In this document: positions 44,727-52,587 of the stretch, in pieces
How the letters are laid out: every line of letters starts with the position of its first letter
Position numbering within the stretch: the first letter of the stretch is position 1
NCBI GenBank assembly: GCA_003435055.1
Contig: QUMM01000009.1
Location: 1 to 64,000 of the forward strand
Direction of reading: 5' to 3'
DNA: 64,000 nucleotides
From: Lachnospiraceae bacterium OF09-6
GTDB taxonomy: Bacteria; Bacillota; Clostridia; Lachnospirales; Lachnospiraceae
Notes under the pieces: model-generated
Told to the model about the DNA's origin: nothing
What the model saw: the letters and a program-made list of their open reading frames with translations, nothing else
The model's database searches: none
Position numbers and translations under genes: made by a program

Positions 44727-46247
44727 TTAGAAACCGATTCCTACTGCAATCAATATGGTAACAACCGCACCGATCATTAAGATACCAAGGAACTTCCACA
44801 TAAATTTGATCCAGTTGGACCATTCGATCCTGGCAATCGCCAGGGAACCGATCAGACAGCCTGATGTTGGAACAATTAAATTCGTAAATGCATCCCCCAA
44901 CTGGAAAGCCAGTACAGAAGTCTGACGGGTTACGCCCAGCAGATCTGCCAGCGGTGCCATAATCGGCATAGTGATTGCTGCCTGTCCGGAACCAGATACC
45001 ACAAAAAAGTTAAATACTGACTGGAACAGATACATCAGCACGGCTGCCACTGCACCCGATACACCTGCCAGTGCCTGTGAAATATTGTACATAATCGTAT
45101 TGATGACTGTCGGTGTCGTCGGATCAGAACCGCCAAGCACCTGCATAATCCCCTGTGCCATGGCTACCACCAGGGCCGCACCAATCAGATCCTTTGCTCC
45201 ATCTTTAAAGGAAGAGGCGATATCATTCATCTTCATATCATTTAAGTGGAAGATGATACCAATGACGCCTGCTGCCACACCCATCACAAAGAATTGAGTA
45301 GCAATCTCTGGCATATAGTATCCTTTTGTCATAACTCCCCAGACTACCCAGATTATGGTAACCGCCAATGTCAGTAATACTAAAATATGTCCGATACCAA
45401 AACTATGACCTTCGTCAATACCGGTCTTTTCATTCTGATCACGGAAATACTGATCACTTTCGTATGCAACTGAAATCTTCGGATTCTTTTTTACTTTGGA
45501 TGCATAGAACATGGTCATTCCACAGCCCAGTGCAGTAAATACCACCCACATCACCATTCGGAATCCTGCTCCGGAGAATACATCAATACCGGCAATTCCC
45601 TGTGCAATTCCTACGGAAAACGGATTCATCCAGGATGCTCCGAAGCCAATCTGAGTAGCCACATAAGTTACCAGTACGGCAATGACCGTATCATATCCTA
45701 CTGCTACAAACAATGGGCAGAGAATCATAGTAAACGGAAGTGCTTCCTCTCCCATTCCAAACACTGCCCCTCCTAAGGAAAACAATACAAAAAGTATCGG
45801 AATCAGCAGTTTTTCTGCGCCCTTCGCTTTACGAATCAGTCCAATCAGTCCAGCTTCAATAGCACCGGTTCGGATCATGATGCCAAATGCACCTCCTACT
45901 ACCAGCAAAAATGCTACAATCTCTATTGCAGAACTACTGACAATTCCATTATACATGTAATTAAAGAAACCTGTTTCACCATCACCACTGAATAAAGCCA
46001 CACCCTCTGTTACCGGCTTTCCTTCATCATCCGTCAGATACTGGAAACTTCCATCTTTGATTACCGTACGGGTCTTTTCAGTCCCGTTAATCGTGTACGA
46101 GATATCTGTTGTCTCGTAATAGCCCTTTGGAACAAGGAATGTCATAACCGCTGCAATAACCACTACAAAAAAGATAATAATGTAGGTATCCGGTACTTTA
46201 AATCCCTTGTTAAACAATTTCAGGCCTTCTCCTTTGTTTTTGCTCAT
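44727..46247 (-). CDS. YfcC family membrane transporter
   Basis: This 506-residue protein has about 11-12 hydrophobic segments and belongs to the YfcC/DcuC-like ion-transporter superfamily. Typical regions are PDTYIIIFFVVVIAAVMTFL with a VPKGYY loop, GGAVFGMGEEALPF, QIGFGASWMNPFSVGIAQ and SGSGQAAITMPIMAP. Members are annotated as dicarboxylate, arginine/ornithine or peptide permeases without firm assignment. The gene pairs with iadA, hinting at small peptides or amino-acid derivatives as substrate. Confidence 0.87.
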   Translation of the reverse strand: MSKNKGEGLKLFNKGFKVPDTYIIIFFVVVIAAVMTFLVPKGYYETTDISYTINGTEKTRTVIKDGSFQYLTDDEGKPVTEGVALFSGDGETGFFNYMYNGIVSSSAIEIVAFLLVVGGAFGIMIRTGAIEAGLIGLIRKAKGAEKLLIPILFVLFSLGGAVFGMGEEALPFTMILCPLFVAVGYDTVIAVLVTYVATQIGFGASWMNPFSVGIAQGIAGIDVFSGAGFRMVMWVVFTALGCGMTMFYASKVKKNPKISVAYESDQYFRDQNEKTGIDEGHSFGIGHILVLLTLAVTIIWVVWGVMTKGYYMPEIATQFFVMGVAAGVIGIIFHLNDMKMNDIASSFKDGAKDLIGAALVVAMAQGIMQVLGGSDPTTPTVINTIMYNISQALAGVSGAVAAVLMYLFQSVFNFFVVSGSGQAAITMPIMAPLADLLGVTRQTSVLAFQLGDAFTNLIVPTSGCLIGSLAIARIEWSNWIKFMWKFLGILMIGAVVTILIAVGIGF

Positions 46248-46318
46248 AACCTTAAATCTCCTTCATTTTTATATAACATGCAAGGAACAGTGTAACATAG
46301 AACTGTAAATAAAGTAAC

Positions 46319-46348
46319 CAGAAAATGCGAAAAAATGAGGATTTTCTG
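46319..46348. promoter_or_regulatory. Inverted repeat between divergent yfcC and queuosine operons
   Basis: CAGAAAAT (46319-46326) and ATTTTCTG (46341-46348) form a perfect 8-bp inverted repeat with a 14-base centre. It lies between the yfcC start and the plus-strand promoter. It may be a regulator site for yfcC-iadA; no hairpin role is expected from its position upstream of both genes. Confidence 0.3.
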
Positions 46349-46357
46349 AAAATAATA

Positions 46358-46386
46358 TTGCTATCACAGGAAACATATGTTAAAAT
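46358..46386 (+). promoter_or_regulatory. Promoter of the preQ1-riboswitch operon
   Basis: Plus-strand TTGCTA (46358-46363), a 17-base spacer and TAAAAT (46381-46386). Transcription would begin near 46393, only a few bases before the preQ1 aptamer, as is usual for this small riboswitch. Confidence 0.7.
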
Positions 46387-46396
46387 GACAGCCGAA

Positions 46397-46430
46397 CTGG
46401 TTCGGAAACCTCCCAGTATAAAAAACTAGG
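46397..46430 (+). ncRNA. PreQ1-I riboswitch aptamer
   Basis: The 34-base RNA has the class I layout: CTGG, then TTCGGAAACCT, then CCCAG closing the P1 stem, then the A-rich tail TATAAAAAACTAGG that folds back as an H-type pseudoknot. The tail is nearly the same as in B. subtilis queC and the stem resembles the Thermoanaerobacter tengcongensis aptamer (both from memory of published sequences). It sits directly after a promoter and before a strong terminator, upstream of a nucleoside hydrolase-ECF-SDR operon. Confidence 0.85.
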
Positions 46431-46478
46431 CAAAGTAAAAATAGAAAAACAGGCTGCTCTGGCAGTCTTTTCATTGTT

Positions 46479-46515
46479 GCTTTTGTTTATTGAGGTATAA
46501 ACAAGAGCTTTTTTT
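46479..46515 (+). terminator. Conditional terminator of the preQ1 riboswitch
   Basis: GCT.TTGTTTAT and ATAAACAA.AGC pair around a 6-base loop and are followed by seven T residues (46509-46515). PreQ1 binding is expected to favour this terminator (OFF switch). A weaker 7-bp hairpin at 46451-46468 lies between aptamer and terminator and may act in the switch. Confidence 0.8.
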
Positions 46516-46560
46516 ATGCCGTAAGCAAGATTCTATTTTTACACGCAAGAAAGGATTGTA

Positions 46561-47535
46561 ATGGAAAAAAGAAAAGTTATTATTGACTGTGATCCGGGCA
46601 TTGATGACAGTCTCGCCATCATGCTGGCACTGAAATCTCCGGAGATCGAGGTCGTGGGAATCACCGTTGTCTGTGGCAATTCTCCCGTAGCAATGGGATT
46701 TGAAAATGCCAAAAAAATTCTAAAACAGATGAACCGACTGGATGTACCGGTGTTCATCGGTGAAAGTACCCCGTTAAAACGGGACTATGTAAATGCCCTG
46801 GATACCCATGGGGAAGATGGATTGGGAGAAAGCTTTCTGCCAGAAGTTCCAGGCTTCCATCAGGATAGGAGTGCTGTAGACTTTCTGGCTGATATTTTGA
46901 AAAAAGAATCCATCTCTGTGATTGCACTGGCTCCAATGACGAATCTGGCCAGACTGATTCAAAAGGACAAAGATGCATTTGCCAATATTGATACGTTTGT
47001 TTCCATGGGTGGTACTTTTAAAAGCCATGGTAACTGCTCTCCTGTGGCAGAATATAATTACTGGTGCGATCCGGATGCTGCTGCCCTTGTATATCATACG
47101 ATGCACGAGCTGGGTAGAACCATCCATATGGTGGGTCTGGATGTGACAAGAAAGATTGTCCTGACACCTACTCTTCTGGAATATATCTGCCGTCTGGATC
47201 AAGAAACTGGTTCATTCATACGCAAGATCACAAAGTTCTACTTTGACTTCCACTGGGAATGGGAACATATCATTGGCTGTGTCATCAATGACCCTCTGGC
47301 GGTTGCTTATTTTCTGAATCCATCTATCTGTCAGGGATTTAACTCTTATGTACAGATCGAGACCGAAGGGATCTCCCTTGGTCAGTCCGTAGTAGATGCC
47401 ATGAACTTCTATCGGAAAACACCGAATACCAAAGTGCTGACAGAAGTGGATGTATACTCTTTCTTCCAGACATTCCTGTCAAGGATTCTGGATTTGGAAC
47501 CGGAAAAACTGGATATTTTACAGGATTTGATCTAA
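46561..47535 (+). CDS. queK: Nucleoside hydrolase, putative queuosine hydrolase (QueK-like)
   Basis: This 324-residue inosine-uridine hydrolase-family protein has the Ca2+-binding motif DCDPGIDDSLA (about residues 10-20), APMTNLARL and the late conserved region VINDPLAVAYFL. In clostridia a dedicated nucleosidase, QueK, releases queuine from queuosine. The preQ1 riboswitch and neighbouring ECF S-component make that role more likely here than general purine/pyrimidine salvage. The symbol is an inference from context. Its spacing to the next gene is 15 bases, with AAGGAGG. Confidence 0.8.
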   Translation: MEKRKVIIDCDPGIDDSLAIMLALKSPEIEVVGITVVCGNSPVAMGFENAKKILKQMNRLDVPVFIGESTPLKRDYVNALDTHGEDGLGESFLPEVPGFHQDRSAVDFLADILKKESISVIALAPMTNLARLIQKDKDAFANIDTFVSMGGTFKSHGNCSPVAEYNYWCDPDAAALVYHTMHELGRTIHMVGLDVTRKIVLTPTLLEYICRLDQETGSFIRKITKFYFDFHWEWEHIIGCVINDPLAVAYFLNPSICQGFNSYVQIETEGISLGQSVVDAMNFYRKTPNTKVLTEVDVYSFFQTFLSRILDLEPEKLDILQDLI

Positions 47536-47550
47536 GGAGGCGTGTGAATT

Positions 47551-48111
47551 ATGAAAACATCAAAAATGACAACATATAAGATCTGCATGATCGCTTTTGC
47601 TATTTGTATCAACTTTGTAGGCGGACAGATTGCTTTGCTTCTGAGACTCCCGATTTATCTGGACAGCATCGGTACCGTCTTCGTAGCTTCTACACTGGGC
47701 CCGTTTTACGGTATGCTGCCAAATCTGCTCAGTGGCCTGTTGATGGGTATGACCGTAGACGTCTATTCTCTGTATTATGCACCGGTCGGTATTGTACTTG
47801 GTTTTGTCACCGGTCTGATATTTAAAAAATGGCAGCCGAAAAAATGGGGCATCCTTCCGGCAGCCCTGCTGATTACCCTGCCACCTACCATTATCAGTTC
47901 CTGCATTACCGCATTTTTATTCGGTGGTATTACTTCTTCCGGATCTACCATCCTGGTACAGATTCTGGCAAGAACACCGCTTGGTATGGTGGGAAGCTGC
48001 TTCGTAGTTCAGTTTATTACTGATTATATTGACCGTGTTTTATGCCTTGCAGTATCCGCAGTTCTGATCACTGCACTGCGAAAAAATATGAAAGGGATTT
48101 TTGCAAAATGA
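47551..48111 (+). CDS. ECF transporter S component, putative queuine/queuosine type
   Basis: This 186-residue integral membrane protein has about six hydrophobic segments. The S-component N-terminus (TTYKICMIAFAICINFVGGQ, then IYLDSIGTVFVASTLGPFYG) is followed by a small-residue-rich helix (LLSGLLMGMTVD) that normally docks onto EcfT. It lacks its own ATPases, so it would share the cell's general ECF module. ECF S-components are known to import queuine in gut clostridia. The riboswitch and hydrolase context supports this substrate class. Confidence 0.85.
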   Translation: MKTSKMTTYKICMIAFAICINFVGGQIALLLRLPIYLDSIGTVFVASTLGPFYGMLPNLLSGLLMGMTVDVYSLYYAPVGIVLGFVTGLIFKKWQPKKWGILPAALLITLPPTIISSCITAFLFGGITSSGSTILVQILARTPLGMVGSCFVVQFITDYIDRVLCLAVSAVLITALRKNMKGIFAK

Positions 48112-48761
48112 ACATATTAATTACAGGTACCAGCTCAGGAATCGGAAAGGGCTGCGCAGAATATTTTCTGAAAGAAGGGCATCTGGTATATGGATTTGAC
48201 AAAGATACTTCTACAATTTCACATCCTGCTTATACCCATTTCTGTCTGGACATACGGGATAAATCTGCCTACCCAAAGCTTTCTCCTGTGGATATCGTAA
48301 TTAATAATGCCGGTGTGCAGGATGGCGATGATATTGATGTAAATCTGAAGGGAACCATTTCTATTACAGAACATTATGCCATCCATCCGGCAATCCATTC
48401 CGTGATCATGATCGGTTCTGCCAGCGGACACACTGGTTCAGAATTTCCGGAATATGCAGCCAGCAAAGGCGGCGTTCTCGCTTACACAAAGAACGTCGCC
48501 ATGCGCATTGCTCCTTATCAGGCCACCTGCAACAGCCTGGACTTCGGTGGCGTCTTAACCGAGCTGAACCGCCCGGTGATGGAAGACCAAAAGCTCTGGA
48601 ATCAAATCATGGAGCTCACCCCGCTGAAACGGTGGATGACTGTAGAAGAAGCTGCACAGTGGATCTATTTCATGGCTGTGATCAACCGCTTCTGCACCGG
48701 GCAGAATATCCTGATTGATGGACTGGAAGCCGGAAACTGCAACTTCATCTGGCCGGAATAA
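48108..48761 (+). CDS. Short-chain dehydrogenase/reductase in the preQ1-riboswitch operon
   Basis: The 217-residue SDR starts at 48108, overlapping the ECF gene by ATGA. It carries the NAD(P)-binding motif TGTSSGIGKG (residues 7-16), NNAGVQ, the catalytic Ser in MIGSASGHTG, and Tyr-x-x-x-Lys in YAASKGG. It is therefore a complete classical SDR, somewhat short (usual about 250). No known step of queuosine salvage uses an SDR, yet the overlap places it firmly in this operon. A redox step on the cyclopentenediol of queuine is conceivable. Confidence 0.88.
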   Translation: MNILITGTSSGIGKGCAEYFLKEGHLVYGFDKDTSTISHPAYTHFCLDIRDKSAYPKLSPVDIVINNAGVQDGDDIDVNLKGTISITEHYAIHPAIHSVIMIGSASGHTGSEFPEYAASKGGVLAYTKNVAMRIAPYQATCNSLDFGGVLTELNRPVMEDQKLWNQIMELTPLKRWMTVEEAAQWIYFMAVINRFCTGQNILIDGLEAGNCNFIWPE

Positions 48762-48773
48762 CGTTAAAAAAAG

Positions 48774-48812
48774 GAACCATACTGCGATCTCACAGTGTGG
48801 TTCATCTTTTTT
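48774..48812. terminator. Terminator of the queuosine-salvage operon
   Basis: GAACCATACTG (48774-48784) and CAGTGTGGTTC (48793-48803) form an 11-bp stem with one mismatch, followed by ATCTTTTTT. A-runs on the other side make it usable for the convergent Spx/ArsC-like gene too. Confidence 0.8.
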
Positions 48813-48824
48813 CTCTCAAATGTT

Positions 48825-49181
48825 TCAATCCAAAATATTTTTTTCCCACTCAGCTTCTTTAAATCCCGTCAGGATACAGTTTTCTTTGACAACCAGCGGA
48901 CGCTTCACTAGCATTCCATTGGTCGCAAGTAGCTTCAACTGTTCCTCTTCGCTCATCGTCGGCAACTTATCTTTTAACTGAAGTTCCTTGTATACCATTC
49001 CACTGGTGTTGAAAAACTTCTTAAGTGGAAGTCCGCTTCTCTCATGCCAGTCTTTCAGTTCCTCATAAGTTGGATTTTCTTCCACAATATGACGGTCTGT
49101 ATATAAAATCTGATGCACATCCAGCCACTTTTTCGCTTTCTGGCATGTGGAACATTTTGGGTATTCTAAAAATAACATCAT
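48825..49181 (-). CDS. Spx/MgsR/ArsC-family thioredoxin-fold protein
   Basis: This 118-residue protein begins MMLFLEYPKCSTCQKAKKWL, with a CxxC redox pair (Cys10/Cys13 from the first Met). It has the ArsC/Spx fold pattern, including NPTYEELKDWHERSGLPLKK with FFNTSG, and the late RPLVVKENCILTGF segment. Firmicute proteins of this length with CSTC are usually annotated as arsenate reductase-related but lack the ArsC arsenate-binding Arg set. Spx-like transcriptional regulation or a disulfide reductase role is possible. Confidence 0.85.
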   Translation of the reverse strand: MMLFLEYPKCSTCQKAKKWLDVHQILYTDRHIVEENPTYEELKDWHERSGLPLKKFFNTSGMVYKELQLKDKLPTMSEEEQLKLLATNGMLVKRPLVVKENCILTGFKEAEWEKNILD

Positions 49182-49284
49182 TTTATCCTCCTGTTTTGCC
49201 TTTATGTCAAAATTGTATCACCACCTGGATGTAAATTCCAATGTTTTTGTAAGGAAATCCATCCGTGCATTCCGTCCTGGTTCT

Positions 49285-49749
49285 TTATTTTTCCACGTTC
49301 GCCTTTGTCTCAATATATTGGCTGCCTTTTGGTTCTCCAACATAGCCGTTTGGGATAAGTGCATTTTCTCTGACCGCTTCCGTATAAATTTCACGCATGG
49401 TTGCTATCTCAAATGCTCCGGCATGCACATCAAGTGCATCCTCAGGCATTTTGCTGATCTGAAACATTTCCTCAAATGGCATATCAGTAAGTTTCAAAAT
49501 ATAATCTTCTTCGCCGGAAAAACCATGCTCCTTCAGCTCATATTCATATTCCATCCAGTAAGCCTGCGTCTTGGCGTCTGGCTTGATTTCATATTCAGTT
49601 TTACATTCCCGTAGTGAAATCAGAAAACTCCTTTTACATTTCGGACAGAACAGCGGAAAGTTCTGTAAAACCGTGTCCTTGCGGAACTGTGTCCGGGTCT
49701 TTCCGTGGCACGCCGGACACAAAATCCATTGCGTTTCAGGAGTGCTCAT
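49285..49749 (-). CDS. Cys-rich KTR protein fused to a creatininase-like tail (chimera)
   Basis: Of 154 residues, the first 60 or so are a cysteine-rich KTR domain (WILCPACHGKTRTQF, FPLFCPKCKRSF, ending PDAKTQ), a small zinc-ribbon protein typical of Tn916-like and other conjugative elements. KTR proteins normally stop just after PDAKTQSR. Here the frame continues for about 90 residues with ALDVHAGAFEIATM and similar text, which resembles the end of creatininase-family amidohydrolases. The product looks like an accidental fusion at a deletion junction. GGAG precedes the ATG. Confidence 0.6.
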   Translation of the reverse strand: MSTPETQWILCPACHGKTRTQFRKDTVLQNFPLFCPKCKRSFLISLRECKTEYEIKPDAKTQAYWMEYEYELKEHGFSGEEDYILKLTDMPFEEMFQISKMPEDALDVHAGAFEIATMREIYTEAVRENALIPNGYVGEPKGSQYIETKANVEK

Positions 49750-49844
49750 TGCGTTTCTCCTACCTTGGATTTCACAAACAGCATCATGGCCTGAAATTCG
49801 GTTGACAGCATTTCGCCAAGCCTTCTTTCAGAAAACTGGCACAT
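49746..49844 (-). CDS. Short open frame upstream of the KTR gene (probable remnant)
   Basis: A 32-residue frame (MCQFSERRLGEMLSTEFQAM, then MLFVKSKVGETQ) ends by overlapping the KTR start (ATGA), the arrangement of coupled genes in conjugative elements. It is probably the surviving C-terminus of the gene that normally precedes KTR in such elements. No fuller homologue was recognised. Confidence 0.35.
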   Translation of the reverse strand: MCQFSERRLGEMLSTEFQAMMLFVKSKVGETQ

Positions 49845-49864
49845 CCGAGTCGCACACAAAGCAC

Positions 49865-50025
49865 CTATGTGTCCCATGCGTCAGGTGTAATAAGAAAATA
49901 AATTGCTGCTCCGAGCGTTCCTAATATTACAGAAAGGGACCATGCAACTAGTATCCACCTAAGATTCTTTTTAATATGTGATTTCCATCCCAAATGCCGC
50001 AGACCTGGGCGGGAAATTGCAGTCG
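49865..50025 (-). pseudogene. Membrane-protein remnant
   Basis: Without a start codon, the minus strand encodes about 53 residues (RPGLRHLGWKSHIKKNLRWI, then a hydrophobic helix VAWSLSVILGTLGAAIYFL, ending TPDAWDT and a stop). The basic-then-hydrophobic pattern and clean stop suggest a real C-terminus whose 5' part was deleted. Confidence 0.4.
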
Positions 50026-50033
50026 CAAGCTAT

Positions 50034-50230
50034 AATACGATAGTAATCATCCATATCCACGCTGAGTTTTACCGTGGTATCTGGTTTTCGTTTGCTCAAG
50101 AGGCACACAGTCTCCACGTGGCACGATACCTTCTGATTGATGTCAGGTCTTGTGCCCGTTTACGGAAACATATCCTGTCAAAACGGAAACATGTCCACAG
50201 CTTCTAAGACCGCACATTCACAGCTGTAAA
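50034..50230 (-). pseudogene. Remnant of a RlmD/RumA-type 23S rRNA uracil methyltransferase
   Basis: The minus strand holds EAVDMFP, a stop-interrupted stretch, then SCHVETVCLLSKRKPDTTVK and LSVDMDDYYRI. The VDMFP.T.HVETV order is the conserved C-terminus of TrmA/RumA-family methyltransferases. It is interrupted by stops and merges into another relic, so it is not functional. The rest of 50231-50491 holds only a small inverted repeat. Confidence 0.5.
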
Positions 50231-50358
50231 TAGATGCAATCTGTGGCAAAATTGACATTCATATCACGGCCTTAACCATTGAAGTCTATGGGAACAAGTC
50301 AGCATAAGGTCCTTCCTACCTATATAATGCAAGGCAAGTTTACACTGCTGTTCCCTGC

Positions 50359-50383
50359 CACTGTCTCGACAGTTGAGACAGTG
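50359..50383. repeat. 9-bp inverted repeat beside the defence island
   Basis: CACTGTCTC and GAGACAGTG pair perfectly around a 7-base loop. A second loosely paired set (CAACTCCT and AGGAGTTG) lies just downstream, to about 50455. Together they mark the edge of the decayed zone next to the rhuM gene. Confidence 0.4.
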
Positions 50384-50491
50384 AAGAACTCTCAACTCCT
50401 ACACAATCCATCCGCTCTGACCGCTGATTGGCCATACACTCGCGAGGAGTTGAGTTGCCGGATTTCACCGTCTCGACCTGGTATCCGTTCC

Positions 50492-51535
50492 TTATTTCTT
50501 TGTGTTTTCTTCTAATTCCAGCATATACTTATCAAAATCAGACATAAACAATCTGTCCTGGATCACGCGGTATTTTTCAAATTCTGTCTCAGCATGAAGC
50601 TTTGCAATTTCCGCTGTCACCTTGCCTGCATCCTGTAAAATACCGTAATCAAACATTTCAATGAAGCTATTGAGCCTTTTTTCCCAATCCTGCATCGTAA
50701 GCGGAATATGCCGTAATGTCATGTTTTCCGCAAAATCCAGGTATGCCGTAACCATACGATTCAGCTGCTTCATTTCATCCTGACTCAGATAATTCTTCGC
50801 AATCGTGACGTCGCTTTTCTTAATCTTTCCATCAGGAGCATCTGCCCAGGTAGTTAATCCCATATGTTCCTTTGTGTGGTCGGCTCTTTCCACGATCAGC
50901 TCAGCTGCTGTATGTCCATGAACTGCGTAATGCATTTTATTCTGAACGGTCGCATAGAATCTTCTCGTCGTTGCAGAATTCTTATCATAATCAATGGCTG
51001 TAGCATACAGATCGGTGATCTTCTGATAGAACTTTCTTTCGCTCGCACGGATCTCACGAATACGCTCTAACTGTTCATCAAAATACTTTTCAGTCAGATA
51101 CGTTCCTCGCTTCAGCCTTTCATCATCCATCACCCAGCCTTTGATGGTGTAGTCTTTAGCGATCTGGTTTACCCATTTACGGAACTGTACCGCTCGCTCA
51201 GAATTGACCTTAAAGCCTACGGCAATGATCATTTGAAGGCTATAGTGCTTGGTATCGCGTGTGACCTGGCGAGAACCTTCGGTTTGAACTATTCGGAAAT
51301 TCCGAATAGTTGCTGCCTCTTCCAATTCACTATCCGCATATATTTTTTTAATATGTTCATTTATCGTTGGTAAACCAACATCATACAATGTGGCCATCAT
51401 CTTCTGTGTTAGCCATATATTTTCATCCTCGTAGCGCATTTCAATGCTATCTTGCTGATCACCCACAGAGGCAACATAGGTCAGATATTCCGCTGCGATG
51501 GACCGGATGTTTATCTCATCTTTTTTCTTTGTCAA
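50492..51535 (-). CDS. RhuM family protein (virulence_RhuM)
   Basis: This 347-residue protein uses a TTG start at 51535, with AGGAGG 8 bases upstream. The N-terminus holds a Bro/KilA-N-like DNA-binding segment (IWLTQKMMATLYDVGLPTIN, then EHIKKI), and the C-terminal RhuM region is helical (RRFYATVQNKMHYAVHGHTA, AELIVERADHTKEHMGLTTW). RhuM was first named in a Salmonella pathogenicity island, but homologues recur beside restriction systems, where their job is unknown. It lies 14 bases after mcrC and is the last gene of the island. Confidence 0.88.
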   Translation of the reverse strand: MTKKKDEINIRSIAAEYLTYVASVGDQQDSIEMRYEDENIWLTQKMMATLYDVGLPTINEHIKKIYADSELEEAATIRNFRIVQTEGSRQVTRDTKHYSLQMIIAVGFKVNSERAVQFRKWVNQIAKDYTIKGWVMDDERLKRGTYLTEKYFDEQLERIREIRASERKFYQKITDLYATAIDYDKNSATTRRFYATVQNKMHYAVHGHTAAELIVERADHTKEHMGLTTWADAPDGKIKKSDVTIAKNYLSQDEMKQLNRMVTAYLDFAENMTLRHIPLTMQDWEKRLNSFIEMFDYGILQDAGKVTAEIAKLHAETEFEKYRVIQDRLFMSDFDKYMLELEENTKK

Positions 51536-51549
51536 ATGAAACGCCTCCT

Positions 51550-52587
51550 TTATAAATCAAAATGCGTTTTTGCTATTGTGTTTAGCTGCTCAGCTATTTC
51601 TGAAAATGGCAAATTCAAATCCAATGTCCGAACGGAGATCTGATTTCCACTCATTTGATAAACATTATTCGGATATATTTCTTCATCTGTCTTTGCATAC
51701 AGTAACATTCCTGCGACCTTATGATCCTTGTCTCTCATCTCATACTCTTTGTTCTTCACATAGGTAAAGATCTGATAAAGATTACCTGAATGAAGTGTAT
51801 GTTTGTCAAACTGTACCTGAGTACTGTGCTCATAATATTTTGCATCGATGATAAGAACTCTATCACCTCGCTGGAGCATAATGTCGCTCTGCATCACAGG
51901 CAACATGGAGCTTTCTTCATCGTCCAGTTGCCATGGAATCTGTGATGCATTTGCAGTTATCAGGTTTCTGAATTCTTTCCTGTAATATTCCAGGATAAAC
52001 TTCTCATATAATCGACACATTCGCTGTTCATCCAAAAAGTCCATCAACTTTTTGCTTCCATCTGATTGTGTTTGCAGCAGGCCCTTTACTACCAGGTAGC
52101 ATATCGAAATTAACATACGATAAGTCTGATTGTTCCGATTGTACTGAACATTCCAATTTACGGTGTGCAAATCAATGAAATCCACTTCACCAAAATATAC
52201 CATTAGTTTTCTTAGATTCTTCTTGCGCTGTTTCGATATATTTGAACACAGGAGAAGTTCAACTGTAGATTTTATAATCCGGTTCATTGTGCTGTTAACA
52301 GAGAACTCATCATATGTGCAGATCAGTTGTTTTCGCAGCATTGACTGTGTCTTGATGGACTCTGCAATATCAATCTTTCCTCGCAAAGAAGACAGTGCCT
52401 CCATCTGCGGAATGTATTCTTTGCCAAGTCCGCGTTTTAGCTGAAGTGCAATACCCTTTTCTAAGATAGCTGCCATCAGCTCAGCAGTATTTTGAAATTG
52501 TTCTGTGGCTATATTCTTATAACCCTGCTCATTCAATACCTGAAAAGCATAGGACAGCATATAATAGACGTTTTGTATTGGTATCAC
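51550..52587 (-). CDS. mcrC: McrC-family 5-methylcytosine restriction nuclease subunit
   Basis: This 345-residue protein has a GTG start at 52587 that overlaps the mcrB stop. It has an N-terminal McrB-contact domain and a C-terminal PD-(D/E)xK nuclease. The catalytic region shows QSDIMLQRGDRVLIIDAKYY, with the Asp and the D-A-K pair expected for McrC. It is the nuclease and GTPase-stimulating partner of McrB; the pair restricts DNA carrying modified cytosines or other modified bases. Confidence 0.9.
   Translation of the reverse strand: MIPIQNVYYMLSYAFQVLNEQGYKNIATEQFQNTAELMAAILEKGIALQLKRGLGKEYIPQMEALSSLRGKIDIAESIKTQSMLRKQLICTYDEFSVNSTMNRIIKSTVELLLCSNISKQRKKNLRKLMVYFGEVDFIDLHTVNWNVQYNRNNQTYRMLISICYLVVKGLLQTQSDGSKKLMDFLDEQRMCRLYEKFILEYYRKEFRNLITANASQIPWQLDDEESSMLPVMQSDIMLQRGDRVLIIDAKYYEHSTQVQFDKHTLHSGNLYQIFTYVKNKEYEMRDKDHKVAGMLLYAKTDEEIYPNNVYQMSGNQISVRTLDLNLPFSEIAEQLNTIAKTHFDL

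Noticed and set aside
46451..46472. Hairpin AGGCTGC/GCAGTCT considered as the preQ1 riboswitch terminator
   Set aside because: Only 7 bp with one G-T pair and four T residues; the hairpin at 46479-46515 with an 11-bp stem and T7 is far stronger.
48825..49181. ArsC-like gene considered with the SLC13/ArsB-type permease at 15668 as an arsenic-resistance system
   Set aside because: They are 33 kb apart, no arsR is seen, and the small protein looks closer to Spx/MgsR relatives.
50279..50515. Plus-strand 78-residue open frame beside rhuM
   Set aside because: No family resemblance, no convincing ribosome binding site, overlaps an inverted repeat and the end of rhuM; treated as non-coding.
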